30,971 bases of DNA from Scatosoma sp045660225 (GTDB taxonomy: Bacteria; Bacillota; Clostridia; Christensenellales; Borkfalkiaceae): contig JAZRDK010000076.1 of assembly GCA_045660225.1 (NCBI GenBank), forward strand, positions 1-30,971, read 5' to 3'. The notes beneath the pieces were generated by a model. The model was not told where the DNA came from, did not search any database, and saw nothing but the letters and a program-made list of their open reading frames with translations. A program made the position numbers and the translations under genes. Position 1 is the first letter of the stretch; each line of letters opens with the position of its first letter. Below are positions 1 through 6,913 of the stretch, piece by piece.

Positions 1-50
1 CGAGAGAAAAATTCAAGGTTCTGCTTTAGCAGGTTCTTATATTTCTCTCG
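1..50. repeat. Imperfect palindrome at window edge
   Basis: Positions 1-9 (CGAGAGAAA) are the exact reverse complement of 42-50. Inside lies a smaller hairpin, CTGC-TTTA-GCAG at about 21-32, flanked by two direct copies of GGTTCT. The whole could fold as a nested stem-loop. It lies beyond the last phage-like gene and next to the hairpin array at 61-192. What lies to the left is unknown, so it could be a terminator, a mobile-element end or part of a larger structured region. There is no long T-run directly after either arm. Confidence 0.4.
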
Positions 51-60
51 AAAAAATTAT

Positions 61-192
61 ATTAAATAAATCCATAACTCGACGCAAGGCGAATATAACT
101 GCCGATAGGCAATATCACTCGTCGTTAGGCGAATATCACAAATCCGTTCACGGATTTATTTAGTTGCCGAATCCCTTGTAGGGACTCGGCTT
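61..192. repeat. Array of short stem-loops with an enclosing long-range stem
   Basis: Five small hairpins follow one another: 79-92 (TCGAC/GGCGA, one mismatch), 100-111 (TGCC-GATA-GGCA), 119-132 (TCGTC-GTTA-GGCGA, one G-T pair), 140-157 (AAATCCG-TTCA-CGGATTT) and 167-190 (GCCGA/TCGGC plus TCCC/GGGA). The first three are separated by near-identical AATATAAC or AATATCAC linkers. In addition, 61-73 pairs with 152-164 (one G-T pair), enclosing the first three hairpins and competing with the fourth. The array lies between the palindrome at 1-50 and the stop codon of the last phage-like gene. I recall similar hairpin-rich spacers near mobile elements in gut Clostridia, but cannot check this. Its function is unknown: RNA processing, transcription termination or a recombination site are all possible. 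Confidence 0.6.
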
Positions 193-208
193 CTCCCCTT
201 CCCTTTTC

Positions 209-691
209 TCATGCGTACGCCAACGCCCAAAAATAATCCAAAAGCGAAGCGTACGTATCACACAAATACGTGCGCGCAACTTTGTCTTTTTGAAATTCTT
301 CCAAACGTTCTCTCGCATCCGAGTACTCATCCAAATAATACGCCTTAACCGCGTCGCAACGTGCTTCCACGGTCAACGAATAATCCAACGGATATCCGCT
401 ATCCTGCACACCTTCCAACCTGGACGCGTATTGCAAATAAAACATCAAATCTTCCTTAATACGCAAAATATCCGCGTCGCAATTTTCCTGCACCTGCACG
501 TATTCCAGCTCGAACGAGCGCGAATACCGCATCCCATTGTTCACCGCCTTTTGCTGTAACGCGCGCATCTCGTCGTACATTTTCCCAATGCGCTCGTTCT
601 TCTTTCGTTGTGCGTCGCGAATTTCCAAAATCTGCGAATCCGTCAATTCCGCGTACTGTTCTTGCCTATATTCAATAATATCAATAACCAT
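209..691 (-). CDS. Hypothetical helical protein at the end of the phage head block
   Basis: A 160-residue protein that I do not recognise. It is rich in Glu, Arg, Gln and Tyr with almost no glycine, and long stretches (roughly 15-60 and 70-150) look alpha-helical, possibly coiled coil. There is no signal peptide or membrane segment. It starts six bases after the stop of the beta-propeller gene, so it is the last gene of the same transcription unit, just before the hairpin array at 61-192. In P22-like phages the position after gp4 and gp10 is taken by the tail needle gp26, which is a trimeric coiled coil. The position and helical character are compatible with that, but there is no sequence evidence, and it could equally be a chaperone or an unrelated structural protein. 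Confidence 0.6.
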   Translation of the reverse strand: MVIDIIEYRQEQYAELTDSQILEIRDAQRKKNERIGKMYDEMRALQQKAVNNGMRYSRSFELEYVQVQENCDADILRIKEDLMFYLQYASRLEGVQDSGYPLDYSLTVEARCDAVKAYYLDEYSDARERLEEFQKDKVARTYLCDTYASLLDYFWALAYA

Positions 692-697
692 TTACGC

Positions 698-2035
698 TTA
701 TTCCTCCGCACACAAAAATTCCACGTCCGCGCCGTCCAAAACGCAACCAAGCTTCGGCCTAAACGCAAACGAAAATAAAAATCCGCTTTCCACCAGTCGC
801 GTTTCCGCAACACCGCTACGAAATTTTAAGGCGTATTCTCGTTGTCCCTGTTCGTTGGCAACGACAAGCGTCGCTTCGCCCGTGCCGTACGCGCGCATTT
901 TTTTCAGCGTCTTTCTTCCTAAGACCCCAAAATCCGTTTGCCTTGCACGGAAGTTTGGCGCAGACAAAAACGGCTCCTGCGCACCGCCAAACGCCGACAA
1001 CACGTTCCCTTTTAAGAAAAACACGCCGTTTTCACCACCGCTAAGCGCCGTGTACCCGTCCACAAAATATCCGCTTTTACCATCGGCGTACAACGTAACC
1101 GCCTTACGCACGTATCGTTGCTTTTCGTACACGTAATACGCAAACGTCGCCTTCCCTTCAAAGCACCCGTACTCGCAACCGCGGGCAATCTCTATTCTGC
1201 CAAAATTCAATCTCTCAAACGCCTTTTTCATGACGTCGTTTTGCATCCGATACGCGCCGTCTTCCGCCAAAACCAAGATAATTTCGCCCAAAACGGCAAC
1301 GCCGTTTTTCACGATTCTACCCCCGTCGTAGGCAACCCGTCGCACGACGAACTCGTTTGCCTTCGCTTGCGTTTTCACGGCGTACACCGCGCGCTCGCAA
1401 AACGCGTACACCGTTTCCCCTATCGCCTTCATCGCGACAATCTCGCCCGAATCGGCAGGCAGATACAACCTTCCGCCGTCTTCAATAGAATCCAAAACCA
1501 TCGTCGGCGCGGACGGTTTCGAATACACGATTTCCCCGTTTTTGCACCCGTAAAACATACGCTCGCCCAAAAAACAGCCCGCAAGACAAGCCATACTCTC
1601 TTTGAGTTCAAGCACGCCGAATTCCTTAACGACGTACACCCCCGAATCGACAAGCAGTACGTTCCAAATCTCGCCGTTTTCTTCTCTAACGGACAGGCAC
1701 GCAAAGGGCGCGATTTCGCCCAACAAAATCCACCCCTTTTCGCTTTGAAACATACTCAGCGCGCCCGTATCCGAAACGGCGAAATACACCTTTTGCAAAT
1801 CCCCCGTTTCCGTCTTGATAACGCCTTGAAAAAAGCGTCTTACCGTCTTATTCGGCAACGTGACGTTGTTGTTGAACGCGTCCCCGACAAACCTACACCC
1901 TGTCGCCGTCGTCAACCGCCCGTTTCTGCAATCCACGTTGAAGGCGTCGTATCCGCAAAACGTCTTATCCGCACCAAGCTCGTCCATCGTAAACCCGTGG
2001 TACGCCACGCGTTTTTCCTTCGTCTTCGCCGTCAT
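698..2035 (-). CDS. Beta-propeller-like phage protein, candidate tail hub (P22 gp10-like position)
   Basis: A 445-residue, strand-rich protein with repeated short blocks such as VYFAVSDTGALSMFQ, NVLLVDSGVYVV and IILVLAEDGAYRM, as expected of a beta-propeller. There is no signal peptide. The start at 2035 is chosen because AAGGAG lies six bases upstream and the ATG overlaps the preceding stop (ATGA); a TTG at 2041 would sit directly on the ribosome binding site. It follows the small connector gene, the place of gp10 in phage P22 (472 residues, hub that plugs the portal after packaging). The N-terminal part (residues 25-45) has the asparagine and G-L-x-x-x-x-G spacing seen in many phage hub proteins. 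Function is inferred from fold impression, size and gene order rather than from clear homology. A minor structural protein without hub function is the alternative. Confidence 0.6.
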   Translation of the reverse strand: MTAKTKEKRVAYHGFTMDELGADKTFCGYDAFNVDCRNGRLTTATGCRFVGDAFNNNVTLPNKTVRRFFQGVIKTETGDLQKVYFAVSDTGALSMFQSEKGWILLGEIAPFACLSVREENGEIWNVLLVDSGVYVVKEFGVLELKESMACLAGCFLGERMFYGCKNGEIVYSKPSAPTMVLDSIEDGGRLYLPADSGEIVAMKAIGETVYAFCERAVYAVKTQAKANEFVVRRVAYDGGRIVKNGVAVLGEIILVLAEDGAYRMQNDVMKKAFERLNFGRIEIARGCEYGCFEGKATFAYYVYEKQRYVRKAVTLYADGKSGYFVDGYTALSGGENGVFFLKGNVLSAFGGAQEPFLSAPNFRARQTDFGVLGRKTLKKMRAYGTGEATLVVANEQGQREYALKFRSGVAETRLVESGFLFSFAFRPKLGCVLDGADVEFLCAEE

Positions 2036-2586
2036 ACCCAACTCCTTGACGCAATGCGTTTCGACTTAGAAATTCCCTGTGCCAAAACGATTGCGCGCTT
2101 ATATTTTTTCTCCCACACGCTTGCTTGTCCGTACTCGCCAACCGACGCAAGATAATTCGCAACGACCCCGTAAACGAGCATGTGCTTGGTCACGCGCTCG
2201 CCAATTTCGCAATCGTCCTCCACGCCTTTTGCTTTCGGCGCGTATCGATACGCAACGACGACTTTGCCCTGCACCGCCAAATGGTCGAGATACGTCGTAA
2301 AAGCAACGTCTTCGCCCTTTTTCTCATTTTTTACGGACAAAATCCTTACGGGGTCGTTTGCAAACGCCGTAAACGCAATCGCGCCGTCCGCGTTTTCAAA
2401 CGTTTCTATCGCCACCAACGCAAAGTAATCCAGCGCCAACTCGTTTTCCACAAGATTATACGCCGTCAAAAGACGCTCGGTTTCCAGTTTCCCTATGTCG
2501 CTACTTCCACCGTCTAAATACGTTTGAACGCTGTCGTTTACGCCAAGCTCTACCGCAGCCCACTCCAAAACTTCCTTTACCTTCAT
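2032..2586 (-). CDS. Putative head-tail connector/adaptor (P22 gp4-like position)
   Basis: A 184-residue protein that starts at 2586, where AAGGAG precedes the ATG; an upstream in-frame extension to 2637 lacks such a site and crosses a hairpin. The N-terminal half is helical (KVKEVLEWAAVELGV, then an LLTAYNLVENELA helix), as in the adaptor proteins that attach under the portal ring. The middle is strand-rich, and the C-terminus (KHMLVYGVVANYLASVGEY...WEKKYKRAI) is a typical amphipathic helix of connector proteins. Its place after the major capsid gene and before the propeller gene matches gp4 of P22, which binds the portal and begins tail assembly. It overlaps the next gene by four bases. The role as connector is probable; the exact family is not certain. 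It has no lytic transglycosylase motif that I can see. Confidence 0.6.
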   Translation of the reverse strand: MKVKEVLEWAAVELGVNDSVQTYLDGGSSDIGKLETERLLTAYNLVENELALDYFALVAIETFENADGAIAFTAFANDPVRILSVKNEKKGEDVAFTTYLDHLAVQGKVVVAYRYAPKAKGVEDDCEIGERVTKHMLVYGVVANYLASVGEYGQASVWEKKYKRAIVLAQGISKSKRIASRSWV

Positions 2587-2617
2587 CGTATTCTCCTTAC
2601 TTATAAAAATCGGGAGC

Positions 2618-2635
2618 GCCGAACGCTTATTCGGC
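2618..2635 (-). promoter_or_regulatory. Hairpin between capsid and connector genes
   Basis: GCCGAA (2618-2623) and TTCGGC (2630-2635) form a six-base-pair stem with a six-base loop in the 81-base gap between the capsid stop and the connector start. On the minus strand it is followed eight bases later by a run of five T. It is a weak terminator candidate that could lower expression of genes after the highly expressed capsid gene, or simply protect the 3' end of the capsid message. Confidence 0.35.
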
Positions 2636-2667
2636 AATTCGACACCCCCTAAACCCGTCGCCTATGC

Positions 2668-3834
2668 TTAGTCGGGGATACCTTCCAGTACACCTTGACC
2701 GCAAGGACGTTCGCAAATGAGTTCCGCGTACTTAACAAGCGTCGCCGTATAGACGGGCTTGCCGGGTACTTGTTTCAAAATCTTGCCGTCTTCCGCTTCC
2801 AACCACTGCCAATCGCAAAGCTGATGCAGTTTGAAATCGCTGGTATTCAAGAAATACAACGTATCTTCAGGGCAGAATCTATCCGCGACGATAGGAATCC
2901 CGTTATAGCTGATGGTTTTGAAACCACCTTCCATTTCCACCATCGGCAATTCGATACCCTTTTCGCTAAATATTTTAACAATCTTGCGTCTTACGGCATA
3001 GCTACAAAGCATCAAATCGACGGTACTGCCCGCATTTTCTTCCAATGTATCAATCATTCGTTGAAGCGTATATTCGTCCGGGCTTTGACCAGCGATACGA
3101 TAGGGCGTCATAAACGCGCTGTTTTTGCTTTGTCCATATAAGCTTTCTTTTGTCGTGTTAAAAATCGCACGAAGACCCGTCAATTCCAAATCCGTTTTCT
3201 TGCCTACGTACAATTCAGCGCCGAGCATCGAAAGCCCCTTAAACACCGCGCCTTCCTTGAAATACACGCGTCTTTGCGACTTGTCGATTTTCGAAATAGT
3301 AAGATAGTCGATGGTAGGAATCACTTCACCACCCATTGCAAACACCTGCACCTTCATACCTTCCGTCATACCGACCATATTATCGACGTGCAACCAATCG
3401 TCGCCGTTGTTGTCCGCGTAACAAATCAAGCTCGAGCCGTCGCCAAAAAGCATCCTGCTGAACTGATATTTCGCACTTTGCACAAGCGAACGCATCTCGT
3501 CGTTCAAAAGATTCACAAACGCGCCTTCATTGTTCGCCGAGGCACGAATCGCCTTGTCGGAAATTTCAATCGTACCGTAAATATTTTTAAGGGTAGACGT
3601 CAGCGTCACGTACTGACCTTCGTCCGCGGTAGGAAGGTCGCCCGTTTCCGACCCAGCGCCTACACCGTTGTTAAGACCCATTCTAACCACCTTCTTGACG
3701 TCCTTGCCCGTAACGTTCACGCTGGTTTTTTCAATTTTTGCAAAGAAGGGGCTCACCTTTTTATCCAAAGAATCCGTTACCGCTTCCAAATAAAACGATT
3801 TCAATGCGTTATCCGCACTACTTAAAGTTACCAT
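2668..3834 (-). CDS. Phage major capsid protein
   Basis: A 388-residue coat protein. Diagnostic segments are the central stretch GTIEISDKAIRASANNEGAF, the helix with NLLNDEMRSLVQSAKYQFSRMLFGDGS that follows, and a C-terminal part with KIFSEKGIELPM and YNGIPIVADRFCPEDTLYFL. These are shared by HK97-fold capsid proteins of many Clostridia phages in which a loop of the P-domain repeats phrases such as 'ML-Y/F-GDG'. It forms the icosahedral shell around packaged DNA, assembled on the scaffold encoded just upstream. The start has AAGGAG eight bases before the ATG. Length is normal for the family and no frame break is visible, so the gene appears intact rather than decayed. I am sure of the role but not of the subfamily. 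Confidence 0.85.
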   Translation of the reverse strand: MVTLSSADNALKSFYLEAVTDSLDKKVSPFFAKIEKTSVNVTGKDVKKVVRMGLNNGVGAGSETGDLPTADEGQYVTLTSTLKNIYGTIEISDKAIRASANNEGAFVNLLNDEMRSLVQSAKYQFSRMLFGDGSSLICYADNNGDDWLHVDNMVGMTEGMKVQVFAMGGEVIPTIDYLTISKIDKSQRRVYFKEGAVFKGLSMLGAELYVGKKTDLELTGLRAIFNTTKESLYGQSKNSAFMTPYRIAGQSPDEYTLQRMIDTLEENAGSTVDLMLCSYAVRRKIVKIFSEKGIELPMVEMEGGFKTISYNGIPIVADRFCPEDTLYFLNTSDFKLHQLCDWQWLEAEDGKILKQVPGKPVYTATLVKYAELICERPCGQGVLEGIPD

Positions 3835-3878
3835 ACTGTTTTCTCCTTATTTTTTATAATGTTTTCGCTTTCCGCCCG

Positions 3879-4640
3879 TCATTGAGCAAGCGGTTTTTTG
3901 AAGTACGCCAACGCCATATCCCCGGCGTCGCCAATACTCCCTATTTTCTTAGGCGGAGAAGTAAGCGTACCCACTCCGCCCGTTGCCAAGGGCACGTTCG
4001 GTTTTCTTATCGAATCCAAATACTCGCCGATAATACGCAGTTTTACACGCTCGTCGCGGTTCGCCCTTTCGAAAAGCTCGTCGGCGGAAACTTCTTCAAG
4101 GTTGCCCGTTGCGGCGGATACGCTTTCACTTACCGCCGACTCCGTAGGCTTTGCCAACGTTTCTGAAGGCGCGTCCGCCCCCGACGTCTTTGCTTCGCCC
4201 ACGCCAAAACCTTCCTTTTTTATTGCAAGACTCTCCGCCACGACCGTCGTCGGTTCTACGTCGCTAGGCGCGGGTTTTTCCAACCGTTTTTCTAAAAACG
4301 AAGCCCCCGTGTCCGCAATGAACGCGTCAAACTCCTTCGTTTCCTTTCTTCGTTCCGCCGACGTCTTACGAAGCTTTTCCGCCCCCGACGCCGACTTCTT
4401 CTCGTCACGGTTTTCCAAATTTTCCGTCGCTTTCTCCAGCTCTTTTAATCGTTGACTTCGGCGTGTAAATTCCGCCTGCAACGACTCGTATGCCCGAACA
4501 AGGGCGTCTACGCTTGCAAACTTTTCAGGCACCGTCGAGCCGTTTTGCGCCACGCTCTTTTCCGTGCGTCTTTTCTCGGTATCCCCCTGCTCCGTGCCCA
4601 AGTCCCTTTCGTAAACGTTCTCCTTTTTTTCTTCCTGCAT
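3879..4640 (-). CDS. Phage capsid scaffolding protein
   Basis: A 253-residue, highly charged and low-complexity protein lying between portal and capsid genes, the normal location of scaffolds. An N-terminal helix (about residues 43-75: VDALVRAYESLQAEFTRRSQ followed by RLKELE) is the usual scaffold coiled coil. A disordered Ala/Ser/Glu/Lys-rich middle follows. Near the C-terminus are a helix (VKLRIIGEYLDSIRK), a glycine-rich stretch with TSPPKKIGSIGDAGDMA, and a basic tail, the kind of region that contacts the coat protein. In assembly it would nucleate the shell around the portal and then leave. It begins 15 bases after the portal stop, with a GGGGG-containing site upstream. No protease domain is fused and no separate head protease gene is visible, as in P22, where the scaffold exits uncut. 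Confidence 0.8.
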   Translation of the reverse strand: MQEEKKENVYERDLGTEQGDTEKRRTEKSVAQNGSTVPEKFASVDALVRAYESLQAEFTRRSQRLKELEKATENLENRDEKKSASGAEKLRKTSAERRKETKEFDAFIADTGASFLEKRLEKPAPSDVEPTTVVAESLAIKKEGFGVGEAKTSGADAPSETLAKPTESAVSESVSAATGNLEEVSADELFERANRDERVKLRIIGEYLDSIRKPNVPLATGGVGTLTSPPKKIGSIGDAGDMALAYFKKPLAQ

Positions 4641-4655
4641 TTTTATATACCCCCT

Positions 4656-6539
4656 TTATTTTTCTTCTTTTTCTTCTTTCAAAGCCTGCTTATGCAAAGC
4701 GATATGCCTTAAAAATCTCGCCTTTGCATCCGCCGTATTCCGCATTTTCTTAAACTCCGCGGACAACAAAAACCGGATATGCTCGGTGATATGCAACTCG
4801 TGGTCGTCGTACTCGTCTATTTCCGCGTCCACTTCCTTCAACGCCAAGTTTTCTTCCCCTGCTTTTTCCATATGCAACGATGAAATATCTCTCGCGTTTT
4901 CATAACTGCCGTAGCCAAACGCTTCCAACACCCTGGTTTTATTTTCCTTGGACATTTTCCCGTTTTCGTCCGTCAAAAGCCCGGCTTCGTACAACCTAAG
5001 CAACGTCGCGCGCTTTTCTTCGGGCGTAGACGCTTCGCACGACTCGAAACGAATATCGTTGACGTCCAAATTCGACGCGTTGAAATAATACGCCTGCGCC
5101 TTCTTGTTTTCGCCCGTCAAGGTCATCAATCTCGCCGTCCCAGCAAACTGACGGTACAATCTCAAAATCTGTCTACCCACTTCACGCACCGCGCGCTCGA
5201 TACAAACGACGGTGGACGCCACCCTGTACTCGTCCTGTGCCAAAAGCAACTGCAACCCCGTCGCACTCGTAACCCTTGCCGGCGTCGAGCTTTGCAACAA
5301 ATCGCTGACCCCGCTTATCAACGAAAACTCTTTTTCAAGCCACTCTTCTTCGTCCTTAAACGCCGACGGTACTTCACCGCAATCGAGCATTTCAGGCGCT
5401 TTTCCGCCCTGTCTATACACAAGCACGCGACCAGGCAACAACCCTTCTTCCGCCAACTCGTCCGTGTCCACCGACCCGTCTTCGACGGTCAAAACACCCA
5501 TTGAAAGCCTATTCAAAAACTCGTGCTTACGGTTTCTGACGGCGTTGTACGCACGCTGTACGGGAATCAGCCTGTCCACGACGCTATTCCCAAAAAACGC
5601 GCCCACCAAACGAAGACTGTCCTGCTTAACAAACGGAAACGTCCTTTCCTTTCTTTCGCCGTTTTCATAAGGCAACACGCCTTCGTACAGGAGCTTTCCG
5701 CCTGCCACGATTTCCAGTTTCCCCTGTGGCATATCCGCGCTTGGTTTCGTATATCTTTCTATCAACACGACGCCGTCTTGCACCGTCGTAGTATTCGCAC
5801 GCACGGCATCGACAGGCAATCTGCCCGCGGACGGCTCGCTGTAACCAAGCACGCCCACGTACTCTCCGCCTTTCACCGCAACGCCGAACCGTTCTAAAAC
5901 GTACCCCGTCGTTACCGCCTGCGCGTGAATCACGCTCTGCACGTCGTCAAAATCTTCCGCATCCAAACGGTCGGGGAAAATCTCAAACGGCGACACGACG
6001 GAAATTTCCACTTCCCCTTCGTACAAGGGATTGTCTTCCCCGTCAACGGCAACTTGGCGTCCGCCTTTCTCGTTCCAAGTCACCTTATAAAACGCGCATC
6101 CGCACACTTCCGACCAAGCCATCGCACGCGAAACGGTGTCTTGAAAGCCCACCCTTTGTTGCACGTACGCCAACACGCCCGTCGCAAGCTTCGCCGCCTG
6201 CACGTCCCCGTCCTCATCGGAAAACGCGCGCACTTTCAAGTCGGGTTTCATCTTTTCCAACTTCGCAATTCTCGCCTCCACCGTCGGCGCGACGTGATTA
6301 AACACCCTGCGCGACTGCCAGTAAAACTGCTTGTCTTCTTCCTGAATTCCACCGTTTGGCGACACGTCGCAGTACTGATTCCCGCTGACGAAATTCATAT
6401 TCAAAAGCCAGGACGATTCCAACCTTCTACGCATTTCCCTTCTTCGGTTAAAATCTTCTATCACCGACTTGACGATGCCTGCTTCCCTTCTTTCCCTTTC
6501 ACGCTCCGCTTCCAAAACCTTTGCACTTACGTTGCTCAT
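4656..6539 (-). CDS. Phage portal protein, P22 type
   Basis: A 627-residue portal, long for the HK97 or SPP1 types but right for the P22-like group. The N-terminus has a basic helix and the segments SSWLLNMNFVSGNQYCDV and RRVFNHVAPTVEARIAKLEK. The middle has SEVCGCAFYKVTW and VSPFEIFPDRLDAEDFDDVQ, then FFGNSVVDRLIPVQRAYNAVRNRK, all typical portal blocks. The C-terminal part is charged and helical (DHELHITEHIRFLLSAEFKK), fitting the alpha-helical barrel or crown. It forms the dodecameric ring at one vertex through which DNA is pumped and to which the connector attaches. Its start overlaps the preceding stop (ATGA), suggesting coupled translation with the small-terminase-like gene. The gene is intact with no internal stop. 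Confidence 0.9.
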   Translation of the reverse strand: MSNVSAKVLEAERERERREAGIVKSVIEDFNRRREMRRRLESSWLLNMNFVSGNQYCDVSPNGGIQEEDKQFYWQSRRVFNHVAPTVEARIAKLEKMKPDLKVRAFSDEDGDVQAAKLATGVLAYVQQRVGFQDTVSRAMAWSEVCGCAFYKVTWNEKGGRQVAVDGEDNPLYEGEVEISVVSPFEIFPDRLDAEDFDDVQSVIHAQAVTTGYVLERFGVAVKGGEYVGVLGYSEPSAGRLPVDAVRANTTTVQDGVVLIERYTKPSADMPQGKLEIVAGGKLLYEGVLPYENGERKERTFPFVKQDSLRLVGAFFGNSVVDRLIPVQRAYNAVRNRKHEFLNRLSMGVLTVEDGSVDTDELAEEGLLPGRVLVYRQGGKAPEMLDCGEVPSAFKDEEEWLEKEFSLISGVSDLLQSSTPARVTSATGLQLLLAQDEYRVASTVVCIERAVREVGRQILRLYRQFAGTARLMTLTGENKKAQAYYFNASNLDVNDIRFESCEASTPEEKRATLLRLYEAGLLTDENGKMSKENKTRVLEAFGYGSYENARDISSLHMEKAGEENLALKEVDAEIDEYDDHELHITEHIRFLLSAEFKKMRNTADAKARFLRHIALHKQALKEEKEEK

Positions 6540-6874
6540 TTCTTTTTTACCGTCCTTTTCGTTTTTGTCGTTTTCTTTTTTGTCTTTACCGCCTTCTTTT
6601 TCGGCGTTTCTTCCAAAGCCAACTGCTCGGTCAACCTTCTCTTTTCTTCTTCAAGCCTTTCGTCCGACCAAACCGCATACTCGTCCGCACTCTCTCCTGC
6701 AAGCAAAATTTGCACCGCCTTCAAATCGGGCGGAACGTCCTTCTTCGTCCGCTTTCGCTTCGTCAACTTCAACTCCCCGTTCACGTCCGCATACTCTTCG
6801 GTAACTTCCGCAATCTGATACCCAAGCGCCACCTTCAAAAGCGCCTTCGACAACTGTTCTTCTTTCTTATCCAT
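6536..6874 (-). CDS. Small-terminase-like protein lacking the DNA-binding HTH
   Basis: A 112-residue protein starting at 6874, where GGGAG lies just upstream; an in-frame TTG at 6895 has no such site. Residues about 8-60 (LSKALLKVALGYQIAEVTEE, then a charged turn, then TKKDVPPDLKAVQILLAGE) match my memory of the C-terminal part of phBC6A51-type small terminases, where the pattern is A-L-G-Y-x-x-x-E-V, then a hairpin, then H/D-V-P-P-D-x-x-A-x-x-x-x-L. The N-terminal helix-turn-helix that normally precedes this is missing, and the rest is a lysine/threonine-rich tail (last 25 residues). It also sits after the large terminase rather than before it. Either it has kept only oligomerisation or motor-regulating functions, or it is an unrelated small protein with a chance resemblance. 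A separate DNA-recognition protein would then be needed. Confidence 0.55.
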   Translation of the reverse strand: MDKKEEQLSKALLKVALGYQIAEVTEEYADVNGELKLTKRKRTKKDVPPDLKAVQILLAGESADEYAVWSDERLEEEKRRLTEQLALEETPKKKAVKTKKKTTKTKRTVKKK

Positions 6875-6913
6875 ACACTCTCCCTTCTCGTTCAACGCAT
6901 ACCTGCCCCCTTC

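Noticed and set aside
61..192. CRISPR-like array
   Set aside because: Units are 12-25 bases, self-complementary and different in sequence, without equal spacers; no cas genes are near.
1118..2155. Long plus-strand ORF of 345 codons
   Set aside because: It is a shadow of the propeller and connector genes, rich in Arg and His as expected from antisense of NCG-rich codons.
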